Source: Pseudomonas sp. KBW05 (GTDB lineage: Bacteria; Pseudomonadota; Gammaproteobacteria; Pseudomonadales; Pseudomonadaceae). Taken from it: DNA of 64,000 bases. Positions 1 through 8,085 of this stretch are shown piece after piece; the first letter of the stretch is position 1; each line of letters begins with the position of its first letter. The notes beneath the pieces are model-generated. The model ran no database searches. It had not been told where the DNA came from and saw only the letters and a list, made by a program, of their open reading frames with translations. Made by a program: the position numbers and the translations under genes. The DNA is taken from NCBI RefSeq assembly GCF_003852405.1, contig NZ_QAJM01000001.1, forward strand, positions 102,454 through 166,453, in the 5' to 3' direction.

Positions 1-752
1 CCAATTGCGACAAGCCAGGTTGAGTACACGCGGCTTGGCTGTGCCACCGCCGCAACATTGAAGTAAGACCCCTGCGAGGCGCTGGCAAAGTTGTTGCTTA
101 AAAACGACACAGCATTGGGGGCTTTCGCGGACCCAAAAAAGGTGGGTGCCGCATAGAATGCCTGAGGATAATTCCAGGAAAATGTGCTGCCGATAAACAA
201 CCCAGTCGCAGCCGAGGAAACCGTATCTGTGTTGTCGACGGTCCTCGTGCAAATCAGCGTCCCATCCAGAAACTTGGTGTAGTCGCCGTTGGCGTTAGTG
301 CCCCGCTCAATGATCGCGCCGGCGGAGTTCAAGCCAACAACGTCAGCTACGGCTGCAGAACCCAGCCCAAGCGCGACCCTGGCCGCCGTAGCCGTTGTGG
401 CGCCCGTGCCGCCCTTGTTCACCGGCACGATGTTCTCGGTTGCGACTGTGCCCAGGCTTGCGAGCGTAGCGCCCCAGTCATTAAGGATCTGTCGCACCTG
501 GTCGGCCAGGCCCTTGGTGTAACCCTGCACCGGGACAATCGCGTACGTACCGGCTGCGGCTGTAGCGCCACGGTAATTCGGGGAGATCGACAGGACGGTG
601 TTGCTGGCGACGTTGGTGACCTCGTACCAACCACCGTCAGGACCGAGGAACGCATCGCCTACTCGGGTGTTGGCGACAAAGGATGTGCCAGCGCCTGTGA
701 CGGTATTGTTATTCAAAGTTACTGCAACGGTGCCGGTTCTATACCAAGGCAT
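1..752 (-). CDS. Tail fibre protein, C-terminal part cut by window edge
   Basis: The frame is open from the ATG at 752 to the window edge, about 250 residues with no stop. The N-terminus (MPWYRTGTVAVTLNNNTVTG) and an internal VNKGGTGATTATAA stretch match the GGTGATT-type repeat common in phage tail fibres, which form side or tip fibres for host contact. An SD (GGAG) lies directly upstream, just after a hairpin with a T-run. It follows the J-like tip gene and two small genes, as expected for the last tail genes. The real C-terminus and any chaperone lie outside the window. Confidence 0.85.
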   Translation of the reverse strand, partial: MPWYRTGTVAVTLNNNTVTGAGTSFVANTRVGDAFLGPDGGWYEVTNVASNTVLSISPNYRGATAAAGTYAIVPVQGYTKGLADQVRQILNDWGATLASLGTVATENIVPVNKGGTGATTATAARVALGLGSAAVADVVGLNSAGAIIERGTNANGDYTKFLDGTLICTRTVDNTDTVSSAATGLFIGSTFSWNYPQAFYAAPTFFGSAKAPNAVSFLSNNFASASQGSYFNVAAVAQPSRVYSTWLVAI

Positions 753-768
753 ATTTTTCTCCAGGCAA

Positions 769-790
769 TAAAAAACCGCACTTGGCGGCT
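769..790 (-). terminator. Intrinsic terminator-like hairpin before the tail fibre gene
   Basis: On the minus strand a CCGC/GCGG stem is followed by six T, then ATTGCCTGGAG, whose GGAG is the SD of the tail fibre gene. The same T-run/SD block occurs before J (5597-5619). Late transcription would have to read through it, which suggests antitermination. Confidence 0.6.
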
Positions 791-817
791 ATAGAGTTCT
801 GCTCGATCTGCAAACAG

Positions 818-1474
818 CTATGAAATTGGTTTTGCGAAAACGACGGGAATATAGAGTGAAGTTTGCAGGTCAACCCCAACAGCTTGAATTACAAGCCTGT
901 CATTTTGATATTCCCAGACCGCATACAAATTCCCTTGCCTAGATGTTCCTCCCGCTATATCCATTGCAATGTTATTCAGCAGCATATAGTCGCCACTACT
1001 CAGCGGCGATGGTGCCGTCCAGCTAAGCCTGCTCTGTCCCTGCGGATCGCTGCTTGACCCTAGGTAGGTCCAAGCATTTATGGCCCTAGTAAACTGCGCA
1101 CAGGGAGTACCGCTATCAAAGAGAAGCTTTGAGCTTCCATCCCATAACCGAAAGCCATAAGTGGCCGTGGGTTCTGACTTGAACGCCGCCGTAAACCATT
1201 TGCCTGAGGTCGCTTGACCTACCCGCCCGTGAAAGGAAAATCCAGTCCAGGCACCAGACGATCCCAGAACAACGCAAAAACACAGTATGTTGGATTGATC
1301 AGGCCTGACAAATATCAGTGGCGGTTCGTCAGTGGTTATGGTTTTTGAAAACGACACACCAACTCCCGCTCCGGTACCATTCCAAGTGCCTTTTTCAAGC
1401 ACTACAAGCCGTGCAAACTCAGAGTCCAGAATCACGACATCACTGTTATTTGTAAAGGTCACTCCATAAGTCAT
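818..1474 (-). CDS. Tail-tip associated protein of unknown function
   Basis: 218 residues, mostly beta-rich and soluble, with no signal peptide. The start ATG overlaps the TAA of the preceding gene (TAATG), so translation is probably coupled. It sits between the J-like hub and the tail fibre. The N-terminal pattern (MTYGVTFTNNSDVVILD) resembles small tail accessory proteins seen near J in other siphophages, but I cannot name the family with confidence. A structural or tip-decoration role is inferred from position only. Confidence 0.7.
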   Translation of the reverse strand: MTYGVTFTNNSDVVILDSEFARLVVLEKGTWNGTGAGVGVSFSKTITTDEPPLIFVRPDQSNILCFCVVLGSSGAWTGFSFHGRVGQATSGKWFTAAFKSEPTATYGFRLWDGSSKLLFDSGTPCAQFTRAINAWTYLGSSSDPQGQSRLSWTAPSPLSSGDYMLLNNIAMDIAGGTSRQGNLYAVWEYQNDRLVIQAVGVDLQTSLYIPVVFAKPIS

Positions 1475-1812
1475 TATCGAAACCTCATAACAAGAAGTCT
1501 TTGCGGGCTCAGTCCGATAGGACCCGTTGAGGTTGCAGGATTCCCAAAGTAAATAGTTACACCACCAGAAGAAACTCGCGGAGTGTATTGGATTGCATAG
1601 TTACTTTGCGCGGTAGTGTCGTACGCCGCGATAGGAATACAAACAGCAGAATGAGTTGATGGATCAATTCCGGGAATAGCGATATATCGAGTTCTCCCTG
1701 GCGCAGGAATGCCGGATCGGACTATCTCCGAATAGACAATCCGCACAGTGAAGGACGTTTCATCCAGCTCAAGGAGGCCAGTCGGCCCCCATGTCCGATT
1801 TCCAGAGATCAT
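1474..1812 (-). CDS. Small tail-tip associated protein
   Basis: 112 residues from the ATG at 1812, which overlaps the TGA of the J-like gene (ATGA). A longer start at 1830 is possible but less likely, because it lies further inside J. The product is beta-rich with many Gly/Ser/Thr and no membrane segment. Coupling to J and to the following gene suggests a tail-tip accessory role. The family was not recognised. Confidence 0.65.
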   Translation of the reverse strand: MISGNRTWGPTGLLELDETSFTVRIVYSEIVRSGIPAPGRTRYIAIPGIDPSTHSAVCIPIAAYDTTAQSNYAIQYTPRVSSGGVTIYFGNPATSTGPIGLSPQRLLVMRFR

Positions 1813-4800
1813 GCGGAAAGATCCCCCCACTGGTAGCGCTTAACGTCATTTTCATCGTAAACCTTGCCGCCACGGTTATTGATGGTCTGGCGACCACCGC
1901 CACCAGTCGCGCTATTCAACTCGAACTCACCGGTGACGAAGTTGATCATCAGCCCCATCCTCCCGGGAACGTAGTTTTCCGACTGGATGCTCTGGGTCAG
2001 CTTTGCCACACCGATTGAAGCGTCCTGAATGAACGCCGAGTTCATGAACACCTGCCCGCCCTGCACCACAAACGGCGTGGTGATCGCCCCGCCAGCAATG
2101 GTGTTCACCACCGCAAACCGATCAGCACTCACCACGAACTGGCTTTGCAGTAAGCCGTCGGCGTTCTGCTCGATGCCCAGGCCGATCCCCGCTGCCACGT
2201 ACTGGCCGTTGGCGTTGACCTGCATCTTCACCGCCCACATTGTGGACAGCTTGCCGTCGATGTCTGCTGTAGCCCTGGCCGTGACCTGGATCGACGCCTT
2301 GTTCTTCCAGTCGTTGATGGCACTGGCCAGGTCGCCCTCATCCGAGCCGTCACGATCACCGCCGGCGATGGCTTCAATCGTGGTGGACTGGGATGCGATC
2401 GACTTGTTGGTATCAGCAAGCGACTGGGTGACGGTCTGGACGGCTGCCGAGTTGGTATCGACGTTGCTCTTAAGCTGGTCGATACGCTCAGTAGTTGCCA
2501 GCTTGTCGGTGGCCACCACCTGCTCCAGCGTGGTCAGTGCAGCCTTGTTGGCCCCCACCGCCGCATCCAGCGACGTAGTGCGCTCAACCATTGCCCGGTT
2601 GTCGGAAGCCTGTACCTTCACCTGCTGCGCAAACTTGGCGGTGGCGTCCCAACTTTTCACCGCGTCGGCAAGGTCACCCTCCCCGTCATTCTCGCGCCAG
2701 CTTGCCTGGAGCGATTGCAGCGCCGAGGCGTTCGCTGTGACCTTGCCGTCCACGGTTTCGATTGAAGTCTTGTTCTGCTGGATCTGGAGTGCCATGGCCT
2801 GGGTTGTTTGGGCAATGGTGCCCATGTTGAACCAGTACTCGACAGCGGGCGGCGGGGTATCCACCGGTACCGCCTTGAGTGCCTGCCACAGGTTCTGCCC
2901 CGTGCGAACAATCTGCCCGGTGGTGTAGGTCTTGGTCGGAACGTAGACCAGGGCGTCCGTTACGTGGTCGATCAGGTCTTCCAGTTCCTGCTTGGCTTGC
3001 TCCAAACGATCATTGACCGAGCCCGGACCGGAGCCGGAGATCAGCTCGATCTCCTCAAGCAGCTCCTTGCCCAATTCGGATTCGCCAATCTGGCCGGCGA
3101 TCATCTCCAGAATCGGCGCAGCATTCGCGCTGGCCTGCCCCGGTACACCATTGACCACCGGATAGAACGGGCCGACGTTGCCGGTGCGGTCCACCAGGCG
3201 CGCCCAGAAGAAGAACTGCGCACCGGCCTTGAGGGCCTGCATGCTGTGGTTCGCCTGGGGGTAGGCCAAGTCGGCAAGCTTGGTGGCCACTGACAGGTCA
3301 TTGGCTGGGCCGTACCACAGCTCGGTCCGCTGGGTGTCCTCGGCACCGGGCGGGAAAGCCCACCGGATGCCGATGCCGAACAATTCGCTGGTGGTGGTCA
3401 GGGACGCAACCGCAGGCGGCAGGCCCACCTTCCCTTCCAGATTGGTCAGGTTGGAGCTCTTCCAGATCGACGAAATTTCAAAGGCGCTCACCGAGCGAAC
3501 CCGGGCCAGATAGGCGCCAGAGTAGATGCCGGTGAGGTCCACGCTCGTCGAACCAGTGCGCTGCAGCTTGATCCAGTTGCCGCTGTCCTTGCGCCACTCC
3601 ACGTCATAGGCGATCGCACCCGAAACAGCAGGCCACGAGATGTTCATGGTGCTGATTGCCAGGCCTTGGTCCACGGAGTAGTTCGAGGTGATGCTAACGC
3701 TCGCCGGCGCCGGAACCACGGTGATGGGTACAACACTGATCGGACGATCCTCCAGGCGCGCGCCGGTATCGATGTGATCGAACTTGCTCGGGTCGTACTG
3801 CACGGCCGAGATCTCGAACACGCCGGCTTCCGGCCGGGCCACGCTCACCACGCGGTAAAGCGGGATGGCCAGGTCGTCTGCATCCAGCGCCCACACCAGT
3901 TCGCGCTCAGGCGGGACGGAGTAGGCCAGGGTTACGGTGACTTGCCGGCCGCTGACCAGTTGCACGGTGCGGCCCTCGCACTTGCCATCGGGCAAGTTGA
4001 GGATTAGCCGGTCGCCAGGCTTGGCCTGGGTGTCGCGGTCCAGGGTGATGACCTTGCCATTCACCGCCGAGATGCGTCCGCCCACAGAACGGCCGGCCAG
4101 CAGTTCGTCAGCAATAGGGATCACGTAGCCGGGCAGCGGGATACGCCCGTCGAGGCCGACCTTGAAAGTGACGGCGCGGTCTTTGGAGTTCGTGAGCAGC
4201 GCCCACTTACCGCGGCGCTGCGCCTCCGACTCACGGGTGCAGCCGATGGCGCTGATCTCCAGCGGGTTGTCGCCGTAGCGCCGCTGGAGCTTCGAATCCG
4301 TGACCGCCGTGACATCGGTGTCGTAGTTGTTGGCCGGGTTGTCGTAGCTGATCAATGCCCGGGTGTATCGCGTGCGCTCCGAGGCGCTGGAGTAGGTGAA
4401 CTTGCCGTCGATCACGTTCGCCCTGGTATAGGCGAAGTCGAAGTCGGTGGCGCGCGGCATGTCCGCCAGCGTGAAGACCTGGCCCTGCGCCCAGTAGGTC
4501 ATGCCACGGTAGATCGCCGAGATATCGCGCAGCAGCGACCAAGCGTCAGCCTTGCTCTGCAGGTTCAAGTTGCAGAGGAAGCGCGGTTCCATGCCGCCTT
4601 TTCCGTCCGGCACCAATTGGTCGCAGTATTGGGAAATACGATACAACTCCCAAATATCAACCATCCACGGCTTGATGCGACGGCCCAAGCCGAAGCGGTC
4701 GGCGGTGGTGATGTCGTAAGTCATCCAGACAGCATTGTCAGTCCATGCCTGCTTGAATGTACCGTCCCATATCCCGGTGTATGAACGCGACGCGGGGTCG

Positions 4801-5579
4801 TAGTTACTCGGTACCTGCATCTTCTTCAGCTTGGTCTCGACCGTGACGGCCGGGATGCTGCGGAACTGCTCGGCTGAAAATTCGATGTAGAGCAGCGCTG
4901 TATTTGGATAGCGAACCTTCGCATCGATCACCTCGGTGAAGCCGGCGATCTGCATGGTGTCGGAGATTTTGTTGTTGTTCTGGTTGATCGTCAGTCGCGT
5001 GATCCTCATCAGCCAGCCAGTGGTCGCCTTTGGAAGATCAATGCGGCGTGTTCGCTCGTACAGGCTGGTGGTCTTGCCGTCGACAGCCTCGCTCAGCACC
5101 TGCTGGTAGGTCCCACCATCGGTGGCCAGCTCAACCTTGTATTCAATGCGGTACCCATTGACGTTGCCGCTAGAGTCCACCGACTGAAGCGCCGGCCACG
5201 CGAAACGCACTCGTACTGCGGAGAGCTGGGTGTTGCTAATGGCTCGGACCCACGGCGTACCGCTGCGCAGCTCGGTATTGATCGTTGTCTCGTTCTCGAT
5301 CGATGGAATGCCCTGGATATAGCTCTGATCCACGGCACCGGTGCGCCACTCCCACTTCACGTTCGGGAAGTTCATGTTGCCTTGAGGGTCTTGCAGGGGC
5401 GTGTTGTCGAGATAGATGTCTTTGGCAGTTGGCGTGCCCTCGAACTCACCCTCGCCCACGGCAATGAGCATTTTTGCGATAGCAACAGAGCGCAGACTGT
5501 CCGGGGCCTCAGTCGGCGTTTTTGGTTTACCTTCGCCGCCTTTGGCGCCGTGTATATCGATGTTTTGTGCTGCGCCCAT
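1809..5579 (-). CDS. J: Tail tip/host specificity protein J-like
   Basis: 1256 residues, close to lambda J in size. It is the central tail hub and host-recognition protein at the tail tip. The N-terminal half has the J pattern (GEFEGTPTAKDIYLDNTPLQ, then a long beta-rich hub). Around residues 620-810 are fibronectin-III-like repeats, and after about 870 there is a long helical/coiled region with ALQSLQ-type repeats, then a compact C-terminal segment. The ATG at 5579 has a GGAG SD directly after a terminator-like hairpin. It follows gene I as in lambda. Confidence 0.93.
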   Translation of the reverse strand: MGAAQNIDIHGAKGGEGKPKTPTEAPDSLRSVAIAKMLIAVGEGEFEGTPTAKDIYLDNTPLQDPQGNMNFPNVKWEWRTGAVDQSYIQGIPSIENETTINTELRSGTPWVRAISNTQLSAVRVRFAWPALQSVDSSGNVNGYRIEYKVELATDGGTYQQVLSEAVDGKTTSLYERTRRIDLPKATTGWLMRITRLTINQNNNKISDTMQIAGFTEVIDAKVRYPNTALLYIEFSAEQFRSIPAVTVETKLKKMQVPSNYDPASRSYTGIWDGTFKQAWTDNAVWMTYDITTADRFGLGRRIKPWMVDIWELYRISQYCDQLVPDGKGGMEPRFLCNLNLQSKADAWSLLRDISAIYRGMTYWAQGQVFTLADMPRATDFDFAYTRANVIDGKFTYSSASERTRYTRALISYDNPANNYDTDVTAVTDSKLQRRYGDNPLEISAIGCTRESEAQRRGKWALLTNSKDRAVTFKVGLDGRIPLPGYVIPIADELLAGRSVGGRISAVNGKVITLDRDTQAKPGDRLILNLPDGKCEGRTVQLVSGRQVTVTLAYSVPPERELVWALDADDLAIPLYRVVSVARPEAGVFEISAVQYDPSKFDHIDTGARLEDRPISVVPITVVPAPASVSITSNYSVDQGLAISTMNISWPAVSGAIAYDVEWRKDSGNWIKLQRTGSTSVDLTGIYSGAYLARVRSVSAFEISSIWKSSNLTNLEGKVGLPPAVASLTTTSELFGIGIRWAFPPGAEDTQRTELWYGPANDLSVATKLADLAYPQANHSMQALKAGAQFFFWARLVDRTGNVGPFYPVVNGVPGQASANAAPILEMIAGQIGESELGKELLEEIELISGSGPGSVNDRLEQAKQELEDLIDHVTDALVYVPTKTYTTGQIVRTGQNLWQALKAVPVDTPPPAVEYWFNMGTIAQTTQAMALQIQQNKTSIETVDGKVTANASALQSLQASWRENDGEGDLADAVKSWDATAKFAQQVKVQASDNRAMVERTTSLDAAVGANKAALTTLEQVVATDKLATTERIDQLKSNVDTNSAAVQTVTQSLADTNKSIASQSTTIEAIAGGDRDGSDEGDLASAINDWKNKASIQVTARATADIDGKLSTMWAVKMQVNANGQYVAAGIGLGIEQNADGLLQSQFVVSADRFAVVNTIAGGAITTPFVVQGGQVFMNSAFIQDASIGVAKLTQSIQSENYVPGRMGLMINFVTGEFELNSATGGGGRQTINNRGGKVYDENDVKRYQWGDLSA

Positions 5580-5596
5580 GCTTTTCTCCAGGCAAT

Positions 5597-5619
5597 AAAA
5601 AACCGCCTCATGGGCGGCT
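5597..5619 (-). terminator. Intrinsic terminator-like hairpin between I and J
   Basis: CCGCC/GGCGG stem, then TTTTTTATTGCCTGGAG, which leads straight into the J SD and ATG. It shares the T-run/SD block with the site at 769-790. Readthrough is needed for J expression from the late promoter. Confidence 0.65.
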
Positions 5620-5638
5620 GCGATGCTTAAAGTGGTGT

Positions 5639-6238
5639 CTACATCTGGTCTTCGGCGTATATCGCGGCGCTAATAATCGCGCCGCCGACCCTGCGCTTGC
5701 CGTAGCAGAGCGGGACCGGGTTGCCGGATGCAGTTGTGTTCTGCGCCGAGCCAAATGCATATCCAGGCTGGTTTTCGGGCGCAGCGCTCATCTTGAGGCC
5801 TGCCGCCTGCGGACTAAGCATTTGGATTACGCCCCCAGCAGCACTACCGATACCGCCCGCTATGAGGGCTGCGCCTGTAGTTGTTGTCGACCCGAACGCA
5901 AAAAAACCTACCACAATCAATATGGCACCCAAAATGGTCTGCATCAGGCCTGCGCGCTTTCGGCCCGTAATTACCGGCGCTATACGGATTTCTCCGGAAC
6001 CGCCAAATCCTAATTCTTTTTCTTCAAGATTTTTTGACCCTCGAAACACGGCAAACTCAATGCCGCGAGACTTGGCGTTCGACAGGAACCGCTCGAAGCC
6101 AGGGATCTGTACGCATAGTGCCTTGATAGCCTCGGCTGGGGACTTAACTGACAACCTGAAAGATCTTCCAAATTGCCTAAGCTGCCCATAAAGCAAGATG
6201 GTAGTCATCGGCTGATAATTAATTGCGAGTGCTGACAT
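5639..6238 (-). CDS. I: Tail assembly protein I-like
   Basis: 199 residues from the ATG at 6238, which has a GGAG SD. An upstream ATG at 6289 would read through the terminator and is rejected. The N-terminal half is a ubiquitin-like fold pattern (TTILLYGQLRQFGRSFRL, then GFERFLSN). A Gly/Ala-rich hydrophobic segment (about residues 105-150) and a C-terminal VPLCYGKRRVGG motif follow, as in lambda gpI. It acts in tail-tip assembly upstream of J. The expected neighbour K is not adjacent: about 6.5 kb of other genes lies between. Confidence 0.9.
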   Translation of the reverse strand: MSALAINYQPMTTILLYGQLRQFGRSFRLSVKSPAEAIKALCVQIPGFERFLSNAKSRGIEFAVFRGSKNLEEKELGFGGSGEIRIAPVITGRKRAGLMQTILGAILIVVGFFAFGSTTTTGAALIAGGIGSAAGGVIQMLSPQAAGLKMSAAPENQPGYAFGSAQNTTASGNPVPLCYGKRRVGGAIISAAIYAEDQM

Positions 6239-6252
6239 GGTTTTCTCCAGGC

Positions 6253-6278
6253 GAAAAAAAACCCGCTGTAGCGGGCTT
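6253..6278 (-). terminator. Intrinsic terminator after the lipoprotein gene
   Basis: AGCCCGCTACAGCGGGTT hairpin with a run of eight T on the minus strand, then CGCCTGGAG, the SD of gene I. It ends the lipoprotein transcript and lies ahead of I. It is the third terminator/SD block of this type. Confidence 0.7.
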
Positions 6279-6285
6279 AATGGGA

Positions 6286-6687
6286 TCAATAAGCGGTAGC
6301 TGAAATATCTGGACCGCCGGGCGACATGGATATTCTTCTTCTCAAAACTTCTCCGCTTTTTATTTCGACATCGCGCTCAACCATCATCCCTCCCCCGCAA
6401 GCTGCGCTTGGCTTCGCGCCAAGCACTACTCGGCCGGCCTTAACACCAAACCTAGCCACCTCTCCCGAGGAGAATTCGGCAGCAAGCTCCCCATTGATAT
6501 AGAAACGGTAATTGCATCCAGATCCAAACATCCCGCCATCTCGGGTAACAATGAGTTGAGCATCGGACTTTGTAGCGAAGGCATAAAGCCGAGAGCTTGG
6601 CACCGGATCGGCCTTGTCGGCAGATATAGGCGAACTAGAGCAGCCGACCAAGCTCAAAATAAAAAAGAATCCTACGAACAGTTTCAT
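6286..6687 (-). CDS. Small outer-membrane lipoprotein (moron candidate)
   Basis: 133 residues with a lipoprotein signal: basic start, hydrophobic stretch, lipobox LVGC at Cys16, then Ser-rich linker. The ATG at 6687 has a strong GAGGGAG SD. The mature part is beta-rich with a possible disulphide pair (Cys58 and Cys97). Lipoproteins placed among tail genes can act in superinfection exclusion by masking receptors (the Cor/Lom type), but no such family was recognised here. It ends just before a strong terminator. Confidence 0.75.
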   Translation of the reverse strand: MKLFVGFFFILSLVGCSSSPISADKADPVPSSRLYAFATKSDAQLIVTRDGGMFGSGCNYRFYINGELAAEFSSGEVARFGVKAGRVVLGAKPSAACGGGMMVERDVEIKSGEVLRRRISMSPGGPDISATAY

Positions 6688-6745
6688 GTCGCTCCCTCGT
6701 TGAGAAATGGCGAGACTTTATCACCAAGCAGAGAGCAACACGAAA

Positions 6746-7064
6746 GCCCGCAATGCGGGCTATATCAATCGAAAACTTCTAACACTGCAATGCCTCCTCC
6801 AAGAAGAGACATTACGCTGTTATCAGCCCATACCAAATCAAACCACACCCCGCCGGACCTAGCCGCGACTTGCCGGACCAGAACCTGCCAGCGGCTTCTG
6901 CCACCGCAATGCCGACTGATTCCAATCGGCATTACGCTGTTGTCAGCCCTCACCTCGACATGCCCGACCTAACCAGGCCTCGCCCAACCTTGTCTCGCCA
7001 CGCCACATGATGCGTTCGCACCGCAATGCCCTCTCATAGAAAGGACATTACTCTGCTATTGACC
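6746..7064 (-). ncRNA. Non-coding array: hairpin repeats separated by pentamer runs
   Basis: The array starts over the stop codon of the upstream gene and reads on the minus strand. Three hairpins (about 7050-7023, 6935-6906 and 6815-6787) share a GTAATG/CATTGC lower stem, and their upper stems differ by compensatory changes (TCCT/AGGG, CCGA/TCGG, TCTC/GAGG). Between them are 12 pentamers (7005-6946) and 13 pentamers (6890-6826) of consensus NGGYN, each preceded by a short linker with its own small hairpin (7020-7006, 6903-6891). The unit length is 116-120 bp. A GCCCGC-ATT-GCGGGC hairpin at 6746-6760 closes it. No long ORF fits the 5-nt period. A structured RNA co-transcribed with the antirepressor operon is inferred. 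Confidence 0.7.
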
Positions 7065-7517
7065 AAGAGCCTTTCGGGTCATGCCCTGGAGCGCGGAAAA
7101 CTTTGCTACAGCGTCAAGGTTTGCACGTCGCTGATCATCGGTAAGCTCCGTTATCCTCAGATTCCTCAGCTTTTCTCCACTCCCGCGAAACGCCTTCCGG
7201 ACATTCCGGCCCAGCTCACTTACCGCAACTTCTGTCTGCTCATGAGGCGGCACCCAGCGGTAACCACGGCCGCGCACAGACTGAAGGCAGACCTGATGAT
7301 GCTTGAGCAAGTCCGATTTAAATGCCTCCACGTTCGCAAGCCATTCGAACTGACGCTCACGAAACTTCTCAACGGTCAGCGACTTCGAGTCAGTCATGGA
7401 AGGCATTCCGAAACGCGCCTCCAACCACTCATGCCCGACCAGATCGCCGTATTTGAATTCCTTGAGGAAGTCATCAACAGCTTGCTTGTAGCTTGGGTGC
7501 TTTGTCAGTTCAGACAT
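7056..7517 (-). CDS. Winged-helix-like phage protein of unknown function
   Basis: 153 residues from the ATG at 7517, which overlaps the end of the upstream gene by 8 nt. The middle is helical and Lys/Arg-rich. The motif SVRGRGYRWVPP resembles the wing of OmpR/winged-helix nucleic-acid-binding domains. The tail is helical and charged (SGEKLRNLRITELTDD). It is the last gene of the antirepressor operon, and its stop codon lies inside the first repeat of the non-coding array. Binding to DNA or to the array RNA is an inference. Confidence 0.75.
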   Translation of the reverse strand: MSELTKHPSYKQAVDDFLKEFKYGDLVGHEWLEARFGMPSMTDSKSLTVEKFRERQFEWLANVEAFKSDLLKHHQVCLQSVRGRGYRWVPPHEQTEVAVSELGRNVRKAFRGSGEKLRNLRITELTDDQRRANLDAVAKFSALQGMTRKALGQ

Positions 7518-8085
7518 ATGCCACCTCGAAACGACCGAAGCGCGGCCGGTATTCACAGACGCCAATCAACAGTCCTGAGTCGGTGATCGCCTTTTTTGCT
7601 TCCTCTATGTTGAGTACGTCAGCGTTGATCGCGACTTCCAGCTCGACGCCCCATTCAAGAAAGATTGGCCGGTAACGCATGATCTTCGCCTGCCCAACCT
7701 TAACCCCGCGACAATCAACGAATCGCTGATCCTCCCAAAGAGAATCGGGAGTTGTCGGCCCAGAGAACTCCAGCTTTGCCTTGTCAGTCATTACGACCGC
7801 TCCGCGCTTCCATTGCGTGCCCAGCTTCTGAAGCTTCGCGCCAGCCAGGAACGTCGCATCGAAGTTAGCGCCGGGTACAAAGAATCCGAGCTTTTCATCG
7901 TGGTAAGCGCCGGCGATAAATTCAGAGCGAGCGATGGCAAGATGATCGTCGTCCGTCTTCTTGCGCTTTCCGGTCAATTCCTTATGAGCCTTTGTTGCGG
8001 GATTCAAAGGGTTGGCCAGCTTGTCGCTGTGCATCATCAGCGGAGACGTGCCGGTAATTTTTAGCGTGACAAGTTCCATGCTCAT
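7510..8085 (-). CDS. Possible Cas7/RAMP-fold phage protein
   Basis: 191 residues. The ATG at 8085 overlaps the antirepressor stop (ATGA) and has a GGAGG SD. Three features resemble RAMP (Cas7-like) proteins: an N-terminal strand with TLKITGTSPLMMH, a GFFVPGANFDATFLAGAKL stretch like the RAMP 'IPGSSLKGALR' segment, and a C-terminal Gly/Arg-rich loop then strand (LIGVCEYRPRFGRFEV). These are visual similarities, not a profile match. RAMP proteins bind RNA with regular nucleotide spacing, which is notable beside a pentamer-periodic RNA array. It could also be an unrelated ferredoxin-like phage protein. Confidence 0.6.
   Translation of the reverse strand: MSMELVTLKITGTSPLMMHSDKLANPLNPATKAHKELTGKRKKTDDDHLAIARSEFIAGAYHDEKLGFFVPGANFDATFLAGAKLQKLGTQWKRGAVVMTDKAKLEFSGPTTPDSLWEDQRFVDCRGVKVGQAKIMRYRPIFLEWGVELEVAINADVLNIEEAKKAITDSGLLIGVCEYRPRFGRFEVAYV

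Noticed and set aside
6746-7064. CRISPR array
   Set aside because: Repeats are hairpins of about 30 bp at about 118-bp spacing with pentamer-periodic interiors, not short direct repeats with unique spacers; no Cas1/Cas2.
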